Assembly (NCBI RefSeq): GCF_000732605.1
Contig: NZ_JPME01000018.1
Span: 284,752-348,751 of the forward strand
Direction of reading: 5' to 3'
Source: Lacrimispora celerecrescens
Lineage (GTDB): Bacteria > Bacillota > Clostridia > Lachnospirales > Lachnospiraceae
Length of the DNA: 64,000 nucleotides
How positions within the stretch are numbered: position 1 is the first letter of the stretch; each line of letters begins with the position of its first letter. Under the pieces are notes generated by a model. That model did no database searches. It had not been told where the DNA came from and worked only from the letters and a program-made list of their open reading frames with translations. Shown piece after piece: positions 1 to 7,983 of this stretch. Position numbers and translations under genes: made by a program.

Positions 1-26
1 GAGAACAAATGACAGCTGTGCCGATT

Positions 27-1433
27 TTACATTTTTACGTCCGAGAAATCCTCATGAGCATCCATTTTTCTAAGTTCCTGCTCTTCCTCGTGGTCCTCTT
101 CCGTCTGCTCTTTCCGAACCCGGATGGTATGAATGATTTTATTTTCCACACGAAGGATTTTGAAACAATATCCCAGAATAGATACCTCTGTCTCTTCCCC
201 TTCCTGAGGAATCCGGTCCAGCCTGGAAATCAACAAGCCATTAATGGTATCATAGGAGTCATAATCCTCTTCATCAAATTCGATGCCCAAGGCCCTCTCT
301 ACTTCTTCCAGGGGAGTCATGCCGTTGATCACATAGGAACCGTCGTCTGAGGGGACAATGTATTCTTCATCCACATCATATTCATCCATGATATTGCCCA
401 CAATTTCTTCCAAAATATCTTCCATTGTCACGATACCCGCTGTCTGCCCGTATTCATCCACCACAATCACCATGTGGATCTTTCTGGACTGCATTTCTTT
501 AAACAGAGTATCAATATTCCTGGTTTCCGGAATGAAATGAGCTTCTCTAAGAAGCCCTTCAATCTCCCACAGCTGGCGGGATGCATTCCTTTTATTTTCC
601 ACGGCAATAAGAGCATCCTTCATATGAAGGATCCCGATAATGTCATCCACGTCCTTTTTGTAAATCGGATAACGGGAATTATATCCCTCTTTCAGTATGA
701 AATTCACCGCTTCCCGAAGTGTAATCTCGCCGTCCAAAGCGACCAGATTCTTTCGGTGGGTCATAATATCCCCGGCTTCCTTATCATTCAGTTCGAAGAT
801 GTTTGTAATCATCTCCGCCTCTCTGGCCTCTAAAACGCCCTGTTCATGGCCCTCGTTCACCATGGACATGATGTCCTCTTCCGTAACGTTCTCATTATCT
901 GATGCCATATCGATTCCCAACAGCTTCAGAACAAAGTAAGCCACCACATTTGCCAGCCAGGTAAAAGGGATAAGAGGTATCATAATGAGGGATACTGCAG
1001 GCAGCATACGATAGCCCCATTTTTCAGGATTCTCTGCTGCACAGCGTTTTGGAATAATGATACCAAAGCTGATCAAAAGTACGATCAGTACAATGGAAAC
1101 CAGCAGCAGGCTAATAAGGGATACCCATTGGCTGGGATAAACCCCGTCTCTTGTCAGGACAGTCCCAAGCCTTGCTCCCAGCTGCTCCATAACAAAAGCC
1201 CCGGTTACCATACCGATTAAATTTGTGGTGATTTGGATAGTATTTACAAACCTGGTCGGTCTGTTTACAATATGTAACAGCTTCCCGGCCTTTTTACTAC
1301 CCTCCTCCATCTGATGCTCCAGTTCGCTTGTATTCACGTTTTGGATTGCTGATCCAAACCCATAGAAAATAGCGTCCAGCACGATAAAAGCAATAAAAAT
1401 AATCACGCGTATAAGCGGATTGCCATCGTCCAT
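27..1433 (-). CDS. CNNM/CorC-family membrane protein (hemolysin-like, CBS domains)
   Basis: Membrane protein of the CNNM/CorC 'hemolysin' family, linked to divalent cation (Mg2+/Co2+) export or homeostasis; the label hemolysin is historical. The 468 residues show an N-terminal DUF21 membrane domain (about 1-190, hydrophobic stretches near 9-29, 100-127 and 150-175), a CBS pair (about 200-325) and a C-terminal CorC/HlyC domain (about 350-440), ending in a very acidic tail. That order and length are normal for the family. The ATG at 1433 follows an AGGAG at good distance. It lies about 100 bp downstream of mazF on the same strand and may be read through from it. Substrate specificity cannot be read from sequence. 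Confidence 0.88.
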   Translation of the reverse strand: MDDGNPLIRVIIFIAFIVLDAIFYGFGSAIQNVNTSELEHQMEEGSKKAGKLLHIVNRPTRFVNTIQITTNLIGMVTGAFVMEQLGARLGTVLTRDGVYPSQWVSLISLLLVSIVLIVLLISFGIIIPKRCAAENPEKWGYRMLPAVSLIMIPLIPFTWLANVVAYFVLKLLGIDMASDNENVTEEDIMSMVNEGHEQGVLEAREAEMITNIFELNDKEAGDIMTHRKNLVALDGEITLREAVNFILKEGYNSRYPIYKKDVDDIIGILHMKDALIAVENKRNASRQLWEIEGLLREAHFIPETRNIDTLFKEMQSRKIHMVIVVDEYGQTAGIVTMEDILEEIVGNIMDEYDVDEEYIVPSDDGSYVINGMTPLEEVERALGIEFDEEDYDSYDTINGLLISRLDRIPQEGEETEVSILGYCFKILRVENKIIHTIRVRKEQTEEDHEEEQELRKMDAHEDFSDVKM

Positions 1434-1529
1434 TCTAAAAATTTACTCCTTTTGTTATTTATCATTCGTATTTTTTTCTCGTAACTATTTAGAAATATAT
1501 CATTTTATCTGCATTCCGTCAATGGTGAA

Positions 1530-1877
1530 CTATGTATCCAGTTCCAGGCTCACCCTTAATGCACAGTCCACTTCCTGCTGAAGTTCGTCGTCGATATGAC
1601 AAATCTTTTCTTTCAGCCTCTGCTTATCAATGGTGCGAAGCTGTTCTAAAAGAATCACCGAATCTTTTATCATATCGCATTTTTTTGTATCCAGCTCCAC
1701 ATGGGTTGGAAGCTTTGCCTTATTCATTCTTGATGTAATTGCCGCACAGATCACGGTAGGGCTATGTTTATTGCCTATGTCGTTCTGTATAATTAGAACC
1801 GGACGGATTCCGCCCTGCTCAGAGCCTACCACCGGCCTTAGATCAGCATAATAAATGTCTCCACGTCTGATAATCAC
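1530..1877 (-). CDS. mazF: MazF/PemK-type mRNA interferase (EndoA/NdoA)
   Basis: Sequence-specific endoribonuclease toxin of the MazF/EndoA family. The start chosen is GTG at 1877, giving 115 residues beginning [18 protein letters not shown] sits 7 bp upstream, and the product then aligns from residue 1 with Bacillus EndoA (about 116 residues). The longer TTG start at 1895 adds six residues with no family counterpart. The conserved GGxRP loop carries Arg25 and the AAIT segment carries Thr48, the positions known to be catalytic in EndoA, so the toxin looks intact. It follows alr, as in many Firmicutes, but the CopG-like antitoxin gene normally found between them is not visible. Confidence 0.92.
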   Translation of the reverse strand: MIIRRGDIYYADLRPVVGSEQGGIRPVLIIQNDIGNKHSPTVICAAITSRMNKAKLPTHVELDTKKCDMIKDSVILLEQLRTIDKQRLKEKICHIDDELQQEVDCALRVSLELDT

Positions 1878-2081
1878 ACTCTCACACTCCGTCAATTATT
1901 TAGGAAGTTCGGCTCGCCTAGCGCTCGCCGAACGGCTAATTTGCAAAATACAGGCTGTATAACCCTTGCCTTCATTCATCAAATTATGCCTAAGTCTAGT
2001 ATTGACCTTCTTTGACTCGAGTATTCACTTAAGTTTTTCCGCCGCATACCTTATCATATGTTTTGGACATGGAGTTTGTTA
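1878..2081 (-). other. alr-mazF intergenic gap with hairpin; no antitoxin gene seen
   Basis: This is where Firmicutes usually encode the EndoA antitoxin (about 80-95 residues). All three leftward frames here are broken by stops; the longest ATG-started readings are about 27 residues and show no ribbon-helix-helix pattern. A hairpin with perfect 7-bp arms (GTTCGGC, 1907-1913; GCCGAAC, 1927-1933) lies just before the mazF ribosome binding site. Its tail is not a clear T-run, so it could modulate mazF translation as easily as end transcription. Confidence 0.6.
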
Positions 2082-3269
2082 TCAGCGCTTGCAAAACCCT
2101 TCGTAACAATCATTGAAATAATCCTTCTGACCAATGACCAAGCCGTTTTCTATATAAACACGGGGTACCCGTTTGCCTATGTCACAGACGATTTCATAAT
2201 GGAAGCCGCCTCCGGTCATGGCCAGCTCTTCTACCGTAATCTCTTCCTTTCCCTGCCTGCCAATTAAAATAACCTCACCCTCTTCCTCTGCGTCCTTTAT
2301 TCCAGTCACATCCACCATAAACTGATCCATGCAAACGCGTCCTAATATTCTGGCACGCTGCCCCCTTATTAACACATCCCCTTTTCCGGAAAGATTTCTA
2401 GGATAGCCGTCGCCATATCCTACGGGAATCGTTGCGATCGTCATCTCCCGGTCAGCGGTAAAGGTTCCTCCATAGCTTACGGATGTTCCGGGCTCAATTT
2501 TCTTTATGTAGGAAATAAAGCTTTTCAATTCCATGGCAGGCTTTAACCTTACCGTATCCCTGTCAACCTCTCCTGACGGATAAATACCGTAAATGGATAT
2601 TCCAGCCCGTACTGCATGAAAGTTGGCCCTCTGAAGGTCCAGGATTCCGGCGCTGTTGGAACAGTGAAGGACAGGGATGGTGATCCCCCTGTCAGAAAGC
2701 ATGGTTACGAATGATTGGTACTTTTCTATCTGTTTATCTGTGGCCATCTTATCCTTTTCATCCGCCTTTGCAAAATGAGTGAACAATCCTTCCACTTCAA
2801 TACCCGGAAAACCGCAGATTTTCACCGCTTCTTCTGCCGCTTCCTCTGTGACCGGATATCCGATCCGGCTCATGCCTGTATCCACCACCAGATGGATCGC
2901 CGCCTTTTTTCCAGCCTTCTCGGCCAGAGAGGAAAGACGTTCGGCCCGCTTCAACTGAAATATGGATGAACTGATCCCATATTCGATCAAAAGACTGTAT
3001 CCTTCATAAGGTACAACGCCAAGGACCAGAATGGGCTTTTTGATCCCGTGTTTTCTTAGAATCACGCCTTCCTCTACGGTGGCCACCGCAAATCCCCACA
3101 CATAAGAATCTATGGCCCAGGCTACCGGAACCGCTCCGTGGCCGTATCCGTCGGATTTCACAACGCCGATCATCCTGGTCCCTTCCTTTAGATTTGCCTT
3201 CATGACCTCCATGTTGTGGCGGATGGCATCTAAATCTACTGTTTCATAAACCCTGCTGTATAACTTCAT
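2082..3269 (-). CDS. alr: Alanine racemase
   Basis: PLP-dependent interconversion of L- and D-alanine, supplying D-Ala for peptidoglycan. The N-terminal TIM barrel carries the PLP lysine in VVKSDGYGHG (Lys38), and the C-terminal domain carries the SYGGTF tyrosine motif and GYGDGYPR. With 395 residues it is full length. A GTG lies immediately before the chosen ATG (3269); the ATG is better spaced from the GGAG upstream. It follows the nnr gene by 39 bp and precedes mazF, the conserved nnr-alr-mazF arrangement of Firmicutes, so these are probably co-transcribed. Confidence 0.95.
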   Translation of the reverse strand: MKLYSRVYETVDLDAIRHNMEVMKANLKEGTRMIGVVKSDGYGHGAVPVAWAIDSYVWGFAVATVEEGVILRKHGIKKPILVLGVVPYEGYSLLIEYGISSSIFQLKRAERLSSLAEKAGKKAAIHLVVDTGMSRIGYPVTEEAAEEAVKICGFPGIEVEGLFTHFAKADEKDKMATDKQIEKYQSFVTMLSDRGITIPVLHCSNSAGILDLQRANFHAVRAGISIYGIYPSGEVDRDTVRLKPAMELKSFISYIKKIEPGTSVSYGGTFTADREMTIATIPVGYGDGYPRNLSGKGDVLIRGQRARILGRVCMDQFMVDVTGIKDAEEEGEVILIGRQGKEEITVEELAMTGGGFHYEIVCDIGKRVPRVYIENGLVIGQKDYFNDCYEGFCKR

Positions 3270-3308
3270 CACTTGATCTCCTCGTTTATTTCTACAGGCA
3301 TTTGCTAA

Positions 3309-4817
3309 TTAACGTATTGAATGTATCTCTTCCGTCAGTTCCCTGGCAAGAATGCTGTGTTCTCCCTGCTTTTCCTTTACCATGTCTCCGGCTCGGCCAT
3401 GCAGCCATACACCGAAGGCCGCTGCATCAGACTCTTCCAGGCCCAGAGCCAGAAGCCCGGCTATGATCCCGGTCAGCACATCTCCCGAACCGGCCTTTGC
3501 CATGGCACTGTTGCCGCTTCCATTGATATAGGTTCTCTGGTCTTTTAAAGCCCCAATGGTTACCGCATCCTTTAACACGCAGGTGATACCAAAACGGTCC
3601 GCATATTCTCTGGCAGTAGTAATCAGCTGTTTCTGTATGGTTTCTACCGCGCTTCCTGTAAGCCTTGCCATTTCTCCCAAATGAGGGGTAACAATTATGT
3701 TTTCCGTGAAATAGCTGGTCAGCTCAGGGTTTGAAGCAATGGTGCCCAGACCATCAGCATCCAGAACAATGGGAACATAAGCATTGGCAAGGACTTCCTC
3801 TACCAGATTCCTCACATAGCCTTCCTGTCCAAGCCCCGGCCCCAGAACAATGGCGGTAGCCCACTCGCACTGCTTTACTAACAGCTCTTTAAATCTTTCA
3901 GTCCCTGCTTCTGCCTCCCCGGCTTCATAAGTGGTAATGATGGCTTCCGGAAGTCCGGTTTGAAGGATGGTCCGGTTTTCTTCCACTGTAAAAATTTTCA
4001 CCAGGCCTGCTCCTGTCCGATAAGCGGCCAGTGCGCTTAAATAGGCAGCCCCGCTCATGTTCTTCGATCCGGCTACCACAAGTACCTTTCCGAAGCTCCC
4101 TTTATTGGAATAGGCCGGGCGCTTTGGCAGCTGCTTCACATCCTCCGGATCCAGGGTAAAATATTCTGTCTTAAGGCGTTCTAAACTCTCTCCTGGAAAA
4201 CCGATGTCAGCCACAAGTACCTTTCCGCTGTATTCCTTTCCGGGATACAGCATGGTTCCCAGCTTTTCATAACCGAAGGTGACGGTTATGTCTGCCTTTA
4301 GGGCAATACCCATGATCTGACCCGAATCAGAATGAATGCCTGAAGGGATATCCACGGCCACAGTAAATTTCGGTTGGCAGCGGCGGATTGTCTCCAGGAT
4401 CTCCCGGTATCTTCCAAGAATCTCCCGGTCCAGCCCCACGCCGAAAAGTGCATCAATGAGAATATCGCAGGTACCAGGAATGAGATCAGAAAAACCTGCC
4501 AGATTGACACCCGTATGTTCTGCAATGGAAACCTGAGTCAGATATTCACTGCTTCCCTTTTCTTTTCCGGCCACCAGTAAGGCAAAAACCTTATATCCTT
4601 TTAAATGCAGCATTCTGGCAGCCGCAACTCCATCCGCACCATTATTGCCGTTTCCGCACAAAACCCATATCCGGTCCGTTTTCTGCCCATGCTTCATCAC
4701 TTCTTCCGCAACCGCCAGGGCGGCCCGTTCCATTAGCACCAGAGAGGGAATGCCTATATTCTCTATGGTGTAGCGGTCCACCTGCTTCATCTGTCCTCCT
4801 GTAACCAGATATCTCAT
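3309..4817 (-). CDS. nnr: Bifunctional NAD(P)H-hydrate epimerase / ADP-dependent dehydratase
   Basis: Repairs damaged NAD(P)HX. The N-terminal YjeF_N epimerase domain (about 1-215; CGNGNNGADG near residue 55, DALFGVG near 124) converts R- and S-hydrates. The C-terminal ribokinase-like dehydratase domain (about 225-500; GSKNMSGAAYL, LGPGLGQ, KAGSGDVLTG) uses ADP to dehydrate the S form. At 502 residues it is a complete two-domain fusion. The ATG at 4817 has a weak GGTGG-type ribosome binding site. It sits directly upstream of alr. Confidence 0.93.
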   Translation of the reverse strand: MRYLVTGGQMKQVDRYTIENIGIPSLVLMERAALAVAEEVMKHGQKTDRIWVLCGNGNNGADGVAAARMLHLKGYKVFALLVAGKEKGSSEYLTQVSIAEHTGVNLAGFSDLIPGTCDILIDALFGVGLDREILGRYREILETIRRCQPKFTVAVDIPSGIHSDSGQIMGIALKADITVTFGYEKLGTMLYPGKEYSGKVLVADIGFPGESLERLKTEYFTLDPEDVKQLPKRPAYSNKGSFGKVLVVAGSKNMSGAAYLSALAAYRTGAGLVKIFTVEENRTILQTGLPEAIITTYEAGEAEAGTERFKELLVKQCEWATAIVLGPGLGQEGYVRNLVEEVLANAYVPIVLDADGLGTIASNPELTSYFTENIIVTPHLGEMARLTGSAVETIQKQLITTAREYADRFGITCVLKDAVTIGALKDQRTYINGSGNSAMAKAGSGDVLTGIIAGLLALGLEESDAAAFGVWLHGRAGDMVKEKQGEHSILARELTEEIHSIR

Positions 4818-4858
4818 ATATCTTCCACCTTTCCGTTTTCCTTAAACCCTGTCTATAG

Positions 4859-4899
4859 AAAAACTACCGGCAGCGAAGAGACTTCCCTTCACCTGCCGG
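4859..4899 (-). terminator. Rho-independent terminator of rex
   Basis: Leftward hairpin with 7-bp arms CCGGCAG/CTGCCGG (4867-4873 and 4893-4899), an inner GAAG/CTTC pairing and a run of five T (A's on the + strand at 4859-4863). It separates rex from nnr, so the nnr-alr-mazF group probably has its own start. Confidence 0.8.
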
Positions 4900-4907
4900 C
4901 AGGCATG

Positions 4908-5579
4908 TTACTCCATTATTTCAGATTGTCTGTTTCTTTCTTCCTCACTATCCTGTATACTGCATACCCGGTAAGATAACCGCATCAGGCTTTCCGATAG
5001 ATGGACATTCTCCACAACCACATCTTCCGGCACACTTAAATCCGTATGGGCAAAATTCCAGATCGCCTTGATTCCTGCCTTTACAAGGCGGTCTGCAATC
5101 TCCGGTGCCTTGGTCTTTGGAATGGTTAGAGCTGCGATCTGGACATCATTATCTTTTACGAACTGCTCCAGATCATCTACGCTGCGGATCTCTATCCCGC
5201 GAACCACAAGGCCGATCAGACGCGGATTAATATCAAACATTCCTTTGATGAGGAAGCCACGCTTTTCAAAATTTGCATAATTGGCAATTGCCTGTCCTAA
5301 ATTTCCAGCGCCTATGATAATGATATTATGCTGCCTGTCTATTCCCAATATCTTCCCGATCTCTGCATATAAATATTTTACATTATAACCATAGCCCTGC
5401 TGGCCGAATCCGCCGAAATTATTCAAATCCTGGCGGATCTGAGAAGCGGTCACTTTCATTCGTACACTTAAATCATTGGAGGAAATACGTTCTACTCCAT
5501 CTTCTAGTAATTCGCCCAGATACCGGTAATATCTCGGAAGCCTGGTAATCACTGCTTTGGAAATTTCTTTCTCTGACAC
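4908..5579 (-). CDS. rex: Redox-sensing transcriptional repressor Rex
   Basis: Winged-helix repressor that senses the NADH/NAD+ ratio and releases fermentation and redox genes when NADH rises. The N-terminal winged helix spans about 1-80 (LPRYYRYL, SSNDLSVRM). The Rossmann domain has GAGNLGQA near residue 92, and the C-terminal swap helix is present. At 223 residues it is normal length. The start codon is GTG (5579) behind AAGGTG. Its promoter is a perfect TTGACA-17-TATAAT overlapped by an inverted repeat, suggesting autoregulation. Adjacency to a ydiF-type ABC-F gene parallels the Bacillus ydiF-rex neighbourhood. Confidence 0.95.
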   Translation of the reverse strand: MSEKEISKAVITRLPRYYRYLGELLEDGVERISSNDLSVRMKVTASQIRQDLNNFGGFGQQGYGYNVKYLYAEIGKILGIDRQHNIIIIGAGNLGQAIANYANFEKRGFLIKGMFDINPRLIGLVVRGIEIRSVDDLEQFVKDNDVQIAALTIPKTKAPEIADRLVKAGIKAIWNFAHTDLSVPEDVVVENVHLSESLMRLSYRVCSIQDSEEERNRQSEIME

Positions 5580-5614
5580 TTCTTCACCTTCTTTAACTTA
5601 ATCTAACTAATATT

Positions 5615-5643
5615 ATTATAACTGCGTGACAAAATAATGTCAA
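5615..5643 (-). promoter_or_regulatory. Consensus sigma-A promoter of rex
   Basis: Leftward TTGACA (5638-5643), 17-bp spacer, TATAAT (5615-5620). It lies 36 bp upstream of the rex GTG and is a perfect match to the vegetative consensus, so any control must come from the operator lying on it. Confidence 0.88.
5627..5642. promoter_or_regulatory. Inverted repeat over the rex -35 region (candidate Rex operator)
   Basis: TGACA-6 bp-TGTCA, covering most of the -35 box and part of the spacer of the rex promoter. Rex sites are AT-rich inverted repeats often containing TTGTGA or TTGTTAA half sites; this one is shorter but correctly placed to block polymerase. Assignment to Rex is by position, not by a strict consensus match. 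Confidence 0.5.
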
Positions 5644-5664
5644 ACGGGTTTTATCATTGTATCC

Positions 5665-5693
5665 TTGAAAAAAGGAAGGACCTATATTATACT
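5665..5693 (+). promoter_or_regulatory. Sigma-A promoter of the ABC-F gene
   Basis: TTGAAA (5665-5670), 17-bp spacer, TATACT (5688-5693), rightward and divergent from the rex promoter about 20 bp away. It would give a leader of about 130 nt that contains the two tandem hairpin units at 5729-5823. Confidence 0.75.
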
Positions 5694-5728
5694 ATTTCTG
5701 TTGCCTTACATTCATACTGGAAGAAAAA

Positions 5729-5823
5729 CCCTTCGGATATACTTATATGCCCTAAATACAGGCAGGAAAGAGGAAATACCCCAGGGTATACCTTTATGCC
5801 ATAGAACAGGCAGGAAAGAGGAA
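5729..5823 (+). repeat. Tandem hairpin/RBS leader units (site A, two copies)
   Basis: Two units with a 49-bp period, each containing a TATAC-like segment, a TGCC...GGCA stem and then AGGAAAGAGGAAA, the last of which provides the ribosome binding site of the ABC-F gene. Stem arms are TGCC(C)/GGCA with 8-9 nt loops that differ between copies. The same unit recurs at 28631-28735, 37832-37941 and 40100-40158. I do not recognise it as a named RNA family. Confidence 0.75.
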
Positions 5824-5830
5824 ATAAAAC

Positions 5831-7744
5831 ATGATTCTGTCATGCAATAACATAAGCAAAGCATTTGGAAGCAATCAAGTGATCAAGCATGCTTCCTTCC
5901 ATATAGAAGACCATGAAAAAGCTGCTATTGTAGGGATCAACGGGGCCGGAAAATCCACGTTATTAAAAATCATCATCGGAGAGCTCCCAGCCGATGAAGG
6001 AGACGTAGTTGTTTCCAAAGGGAAATCCATCGGCTATCTGGCGCAGCACCAGGATTTGTCCGGAGACCGGACCGTTTATGAAGAAGTCTTAGAGACCAAG
6101 CGTCCTGTCATGGAGATGGAAGCAAAGATCCGGCGGCTTGAAGTGGATATGAAGCACGTCACAGGAGAAGAACTGGAAGCCATGCTTACCACCTACAGCC
6201 GGCTTAACCACGAATTTGAGCTGATAAACGGATATGCCTATCAAAGCGAAGTAACAGGAGTATTGAAAGGTCTTGGCTTTACAGAAGAAGAATTCCATAA
6301 ACCTGTTAAGTCATTATCCGGCGGCCAGAAAACCCGGGTATCCTTAGGACGGCTCCTTCTCACTAAGCCGGACATCATCCTTCTCGACGAGCCCACCAAC
6401 CATCTGGATATGGATTCCATTGCTTGGTTGGAAGGATATTTAATCAATTATGACGGCAGCGTAATCATCGTAGCCCATGACCGCTATTTCCTTGACCGGG
6501 TGGTCACGAAAATTATGGAACTGGATAACGGCCTTATGAGCGTTTATCAGGGAAACTACACCGATTACAGCGGAAAGCGGGCTATGATCCGGGATGCCCA
6601 GATGAAAGCATATTTAAACCAGCAACAGGAAATCAAGCATCAGGAAGAGGTTATCGCCAAATTAAAGTCTTTTAACCGGGAAAAGTCCATCAAGCGGGCG
6701 GAAAGCCGGGAAAAGATGCTGGATAAAATTGAAGTTCTGGAAAAACCAACGGAAATAAATGATGAGATGCGGATCCGTCTGGAACCCAATATCATCAGTG
6801 GAAACGATGTCCTCACTGTTCGCGGGCTAGGGAAGGCCTTCCCCCAGAACCAGCTCTTTGATAACGTTAATTTCGAAATCAAACGAGGGGAACGAGTAGC
6901 GATCATCGGCGGCAACGGAACCGGAAAAACCACCATTCTTAAGATATTAAACGGCATATTAGAACCGGATGAAGGGGAAATCTCCTTAGGCTCCAAGGTA
7001 CATATCGGTTATTATGACCAGGAGCATCAGGTGCTTAATATGGAAAAGACCTTATTTGATGAACTGCAGGACACCTACCCTTCCATGAACAACACCCAGA
7101 TTCGGAACATCCTTGCTGCTTTTTTATTTACCGGAGACGATGTGTTCAAGCGGGTAAAAGACTTAAGCGGCGGCGAACGGGGCCGGGTATCCCTGGCAAA
7201 GCTGATGCTTTCGGAAGCCAACTTCCTCATACTGGATGAGCCTACCAACCACTTGGATATTACCTCAAAGGAGATTTTGGAGGATGCCCTGGTCAATTAT
7301 ACGGGAACCATTCTGTACGTGTCCCATGACCGTTATTTCATTAACAAAACCGCAACCAGGATCCTGGATTTAACCAATCAGACCCTGATCAATTACATCG
7401 GTAATTATGATTACTATCTGGAAAAGAAAGAAATCATGACCAGCTTATACACAGCCCCTCTTTCTGCAAAGGCTGTTTCTCCGGAGGAAATCTCCGAGAC
7501 CAAGCTGGACTGGAAGGCGCAAAAAGAAGAACAGGCCCGTCTTCGCAAACGCCAGAATGATTTAAAGAAAACAGAGGATGAGATCCACCAATTAGAAACC
7601 AGAGACGGAGAAATTGATGAATTACTTGGTAAGGAAGAGATTTTTACTAATGTCTCAAAGTTAATGGAGCTTAATAAAGAAAAGGAAACCATACGGCTGC
7701 GGCTGGAAGAGCTATATGAGCTGTGGGAAGATCTGGCTGAATAA
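5831..7744 (+). CDS. ydiF: ABC-F family ATPase (YdiF-like)
   Basis: Soluble duplicated ATP-binding cassette protein of the ABC-F group, which act on the ribosome rather than in transport. Domain 1 has Walker A GINGAGKST (about residue 35), signature LSGGQKTR and DEPTNHLD (about 200). A charged linker (about 245-320) follows. Domain 2 has GGNGTGKTT (about 360), LSGGERGR and LDEPTNHLD. A C-terminal coiled-coil extension (about 545-637) is rich in Lys and Glu. The length of 637 residues and position beside rex match Bacillus YdiF. No antibiotic-resistance-type interdomain linker is obvious. Its leader carries the tandem hairpin units. Confidence 0.87.
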   Translation: MILSCNNISKAFGSNQVIKHASFHIEDHEKAAIVGINGAGKSTLLKIIIGELPADEGDVVVSKGKSIGYLAQHQDLSGDRTVYEEVLETKRPVMEMEAKIRRLEVDMKHVTGEELEAMLTTYSRLNHEFELINGYAYQSEVTGVLKGLGFTEEEFHKPVKSLSGGQKTRVSLGRLLLTKPDIILLDEPTNHLDMDSIAWLEGYLINYDGSVIIVAHDRYFLDRVVTKIMELDNGLMSVYQGNYTDYSGKRAMIRDAQMKAYLNQQQEIKHQEEVIAKLKSFNREKSIKRAESREKMLDKIEVLEKPTEINDEMRIRLEPNIISGNDVLTVRGLGKAFPQNQLFDNVNFEIKRGERVAIIGGNGTGKTTILKILNGILEPDEGEISLGSKVHIGYYDQEHQVLNMEKTLFDELQDTYPSMNNTQIRNILAAFLFTGDDVFKRVKDLSGGERGRVSLAKLMLSEANFLILDEPTNHLDITSKEILEDALVNYTGTILYVSHDRYFINKTATRILDLTNQTLINYIGNYDYYLEKKEIMTSLYTAPLSAKAVSPEEISETKLDWKAQKEEQARLRKRQNDLKKTEDEIHQLETRDGEIDELLGKEEIFTNVSKLMELNKEKETIRLRLEELYELWEDLAE

Positions 7745-7755
7745 AATGAGAGAGC

Positions 7756-7786
7756 GAAGCTGTCCTTTGTAAAAAGGGCAGCTTTC
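7756..7786 (+). terminator. Terminator-like hairpin after the ABC-F gene
   Basis: AAGCTGTCCTTT pairs with AAAGGGCAGCTT (one G-T pair) across a short loop. The T-tail is weak rightward (TTCCTCAT); leftward it would be followed by T's as well, so it may serve both converging genes. Confidence 0.6.
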
Positions 7787-7792
7787 CTCATC

Positions 7793-7966
7793 CTACTTAT
7801 CTCCTGATGTGTTATCATCGTCCCTTTTCGGTTTTATTCCCCAGAATACAACATTCATCACAATCACAATGAGCGCACAGAGGGACATCGAAACCCAAAA
7901 GCCCATGTCAATGCCCAGCCACTGCGTTGTACCAAAAAGCTTTAACCAAATATTGGCCCAATTCAT
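7793..7966 (-). CDS. 57-residue membrane protein downstream of mgtA
   Basis: Short gene with an excellent ribosome binding site (AAAGGAGATTTGTG then ATG at 7966), starting only 17 bp after the mgtA stop. The product begins MNWANIWLKLFG, has one strong hydrophobic helix (about residues 21-44, GFWVSMSLCALIVIVMNVVF) and ends in a charged tail (KPKRDDDNTSGDK). I do not recognise the family. Its position invites comparison with the small membrane proteins that control MgtA in enterobacteria (MgtS, MgtR), but that is inference from context only. Confidence 0.72.
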   Translation of the reverse strand: MNWANIWLKLFGTTQWLGIDMGFWVSMSLCALIVIVMNVVFWGIKPKRDDDNTSGDK

Positions 7967-7983
7967 CACAAATCTCCTTTCTT

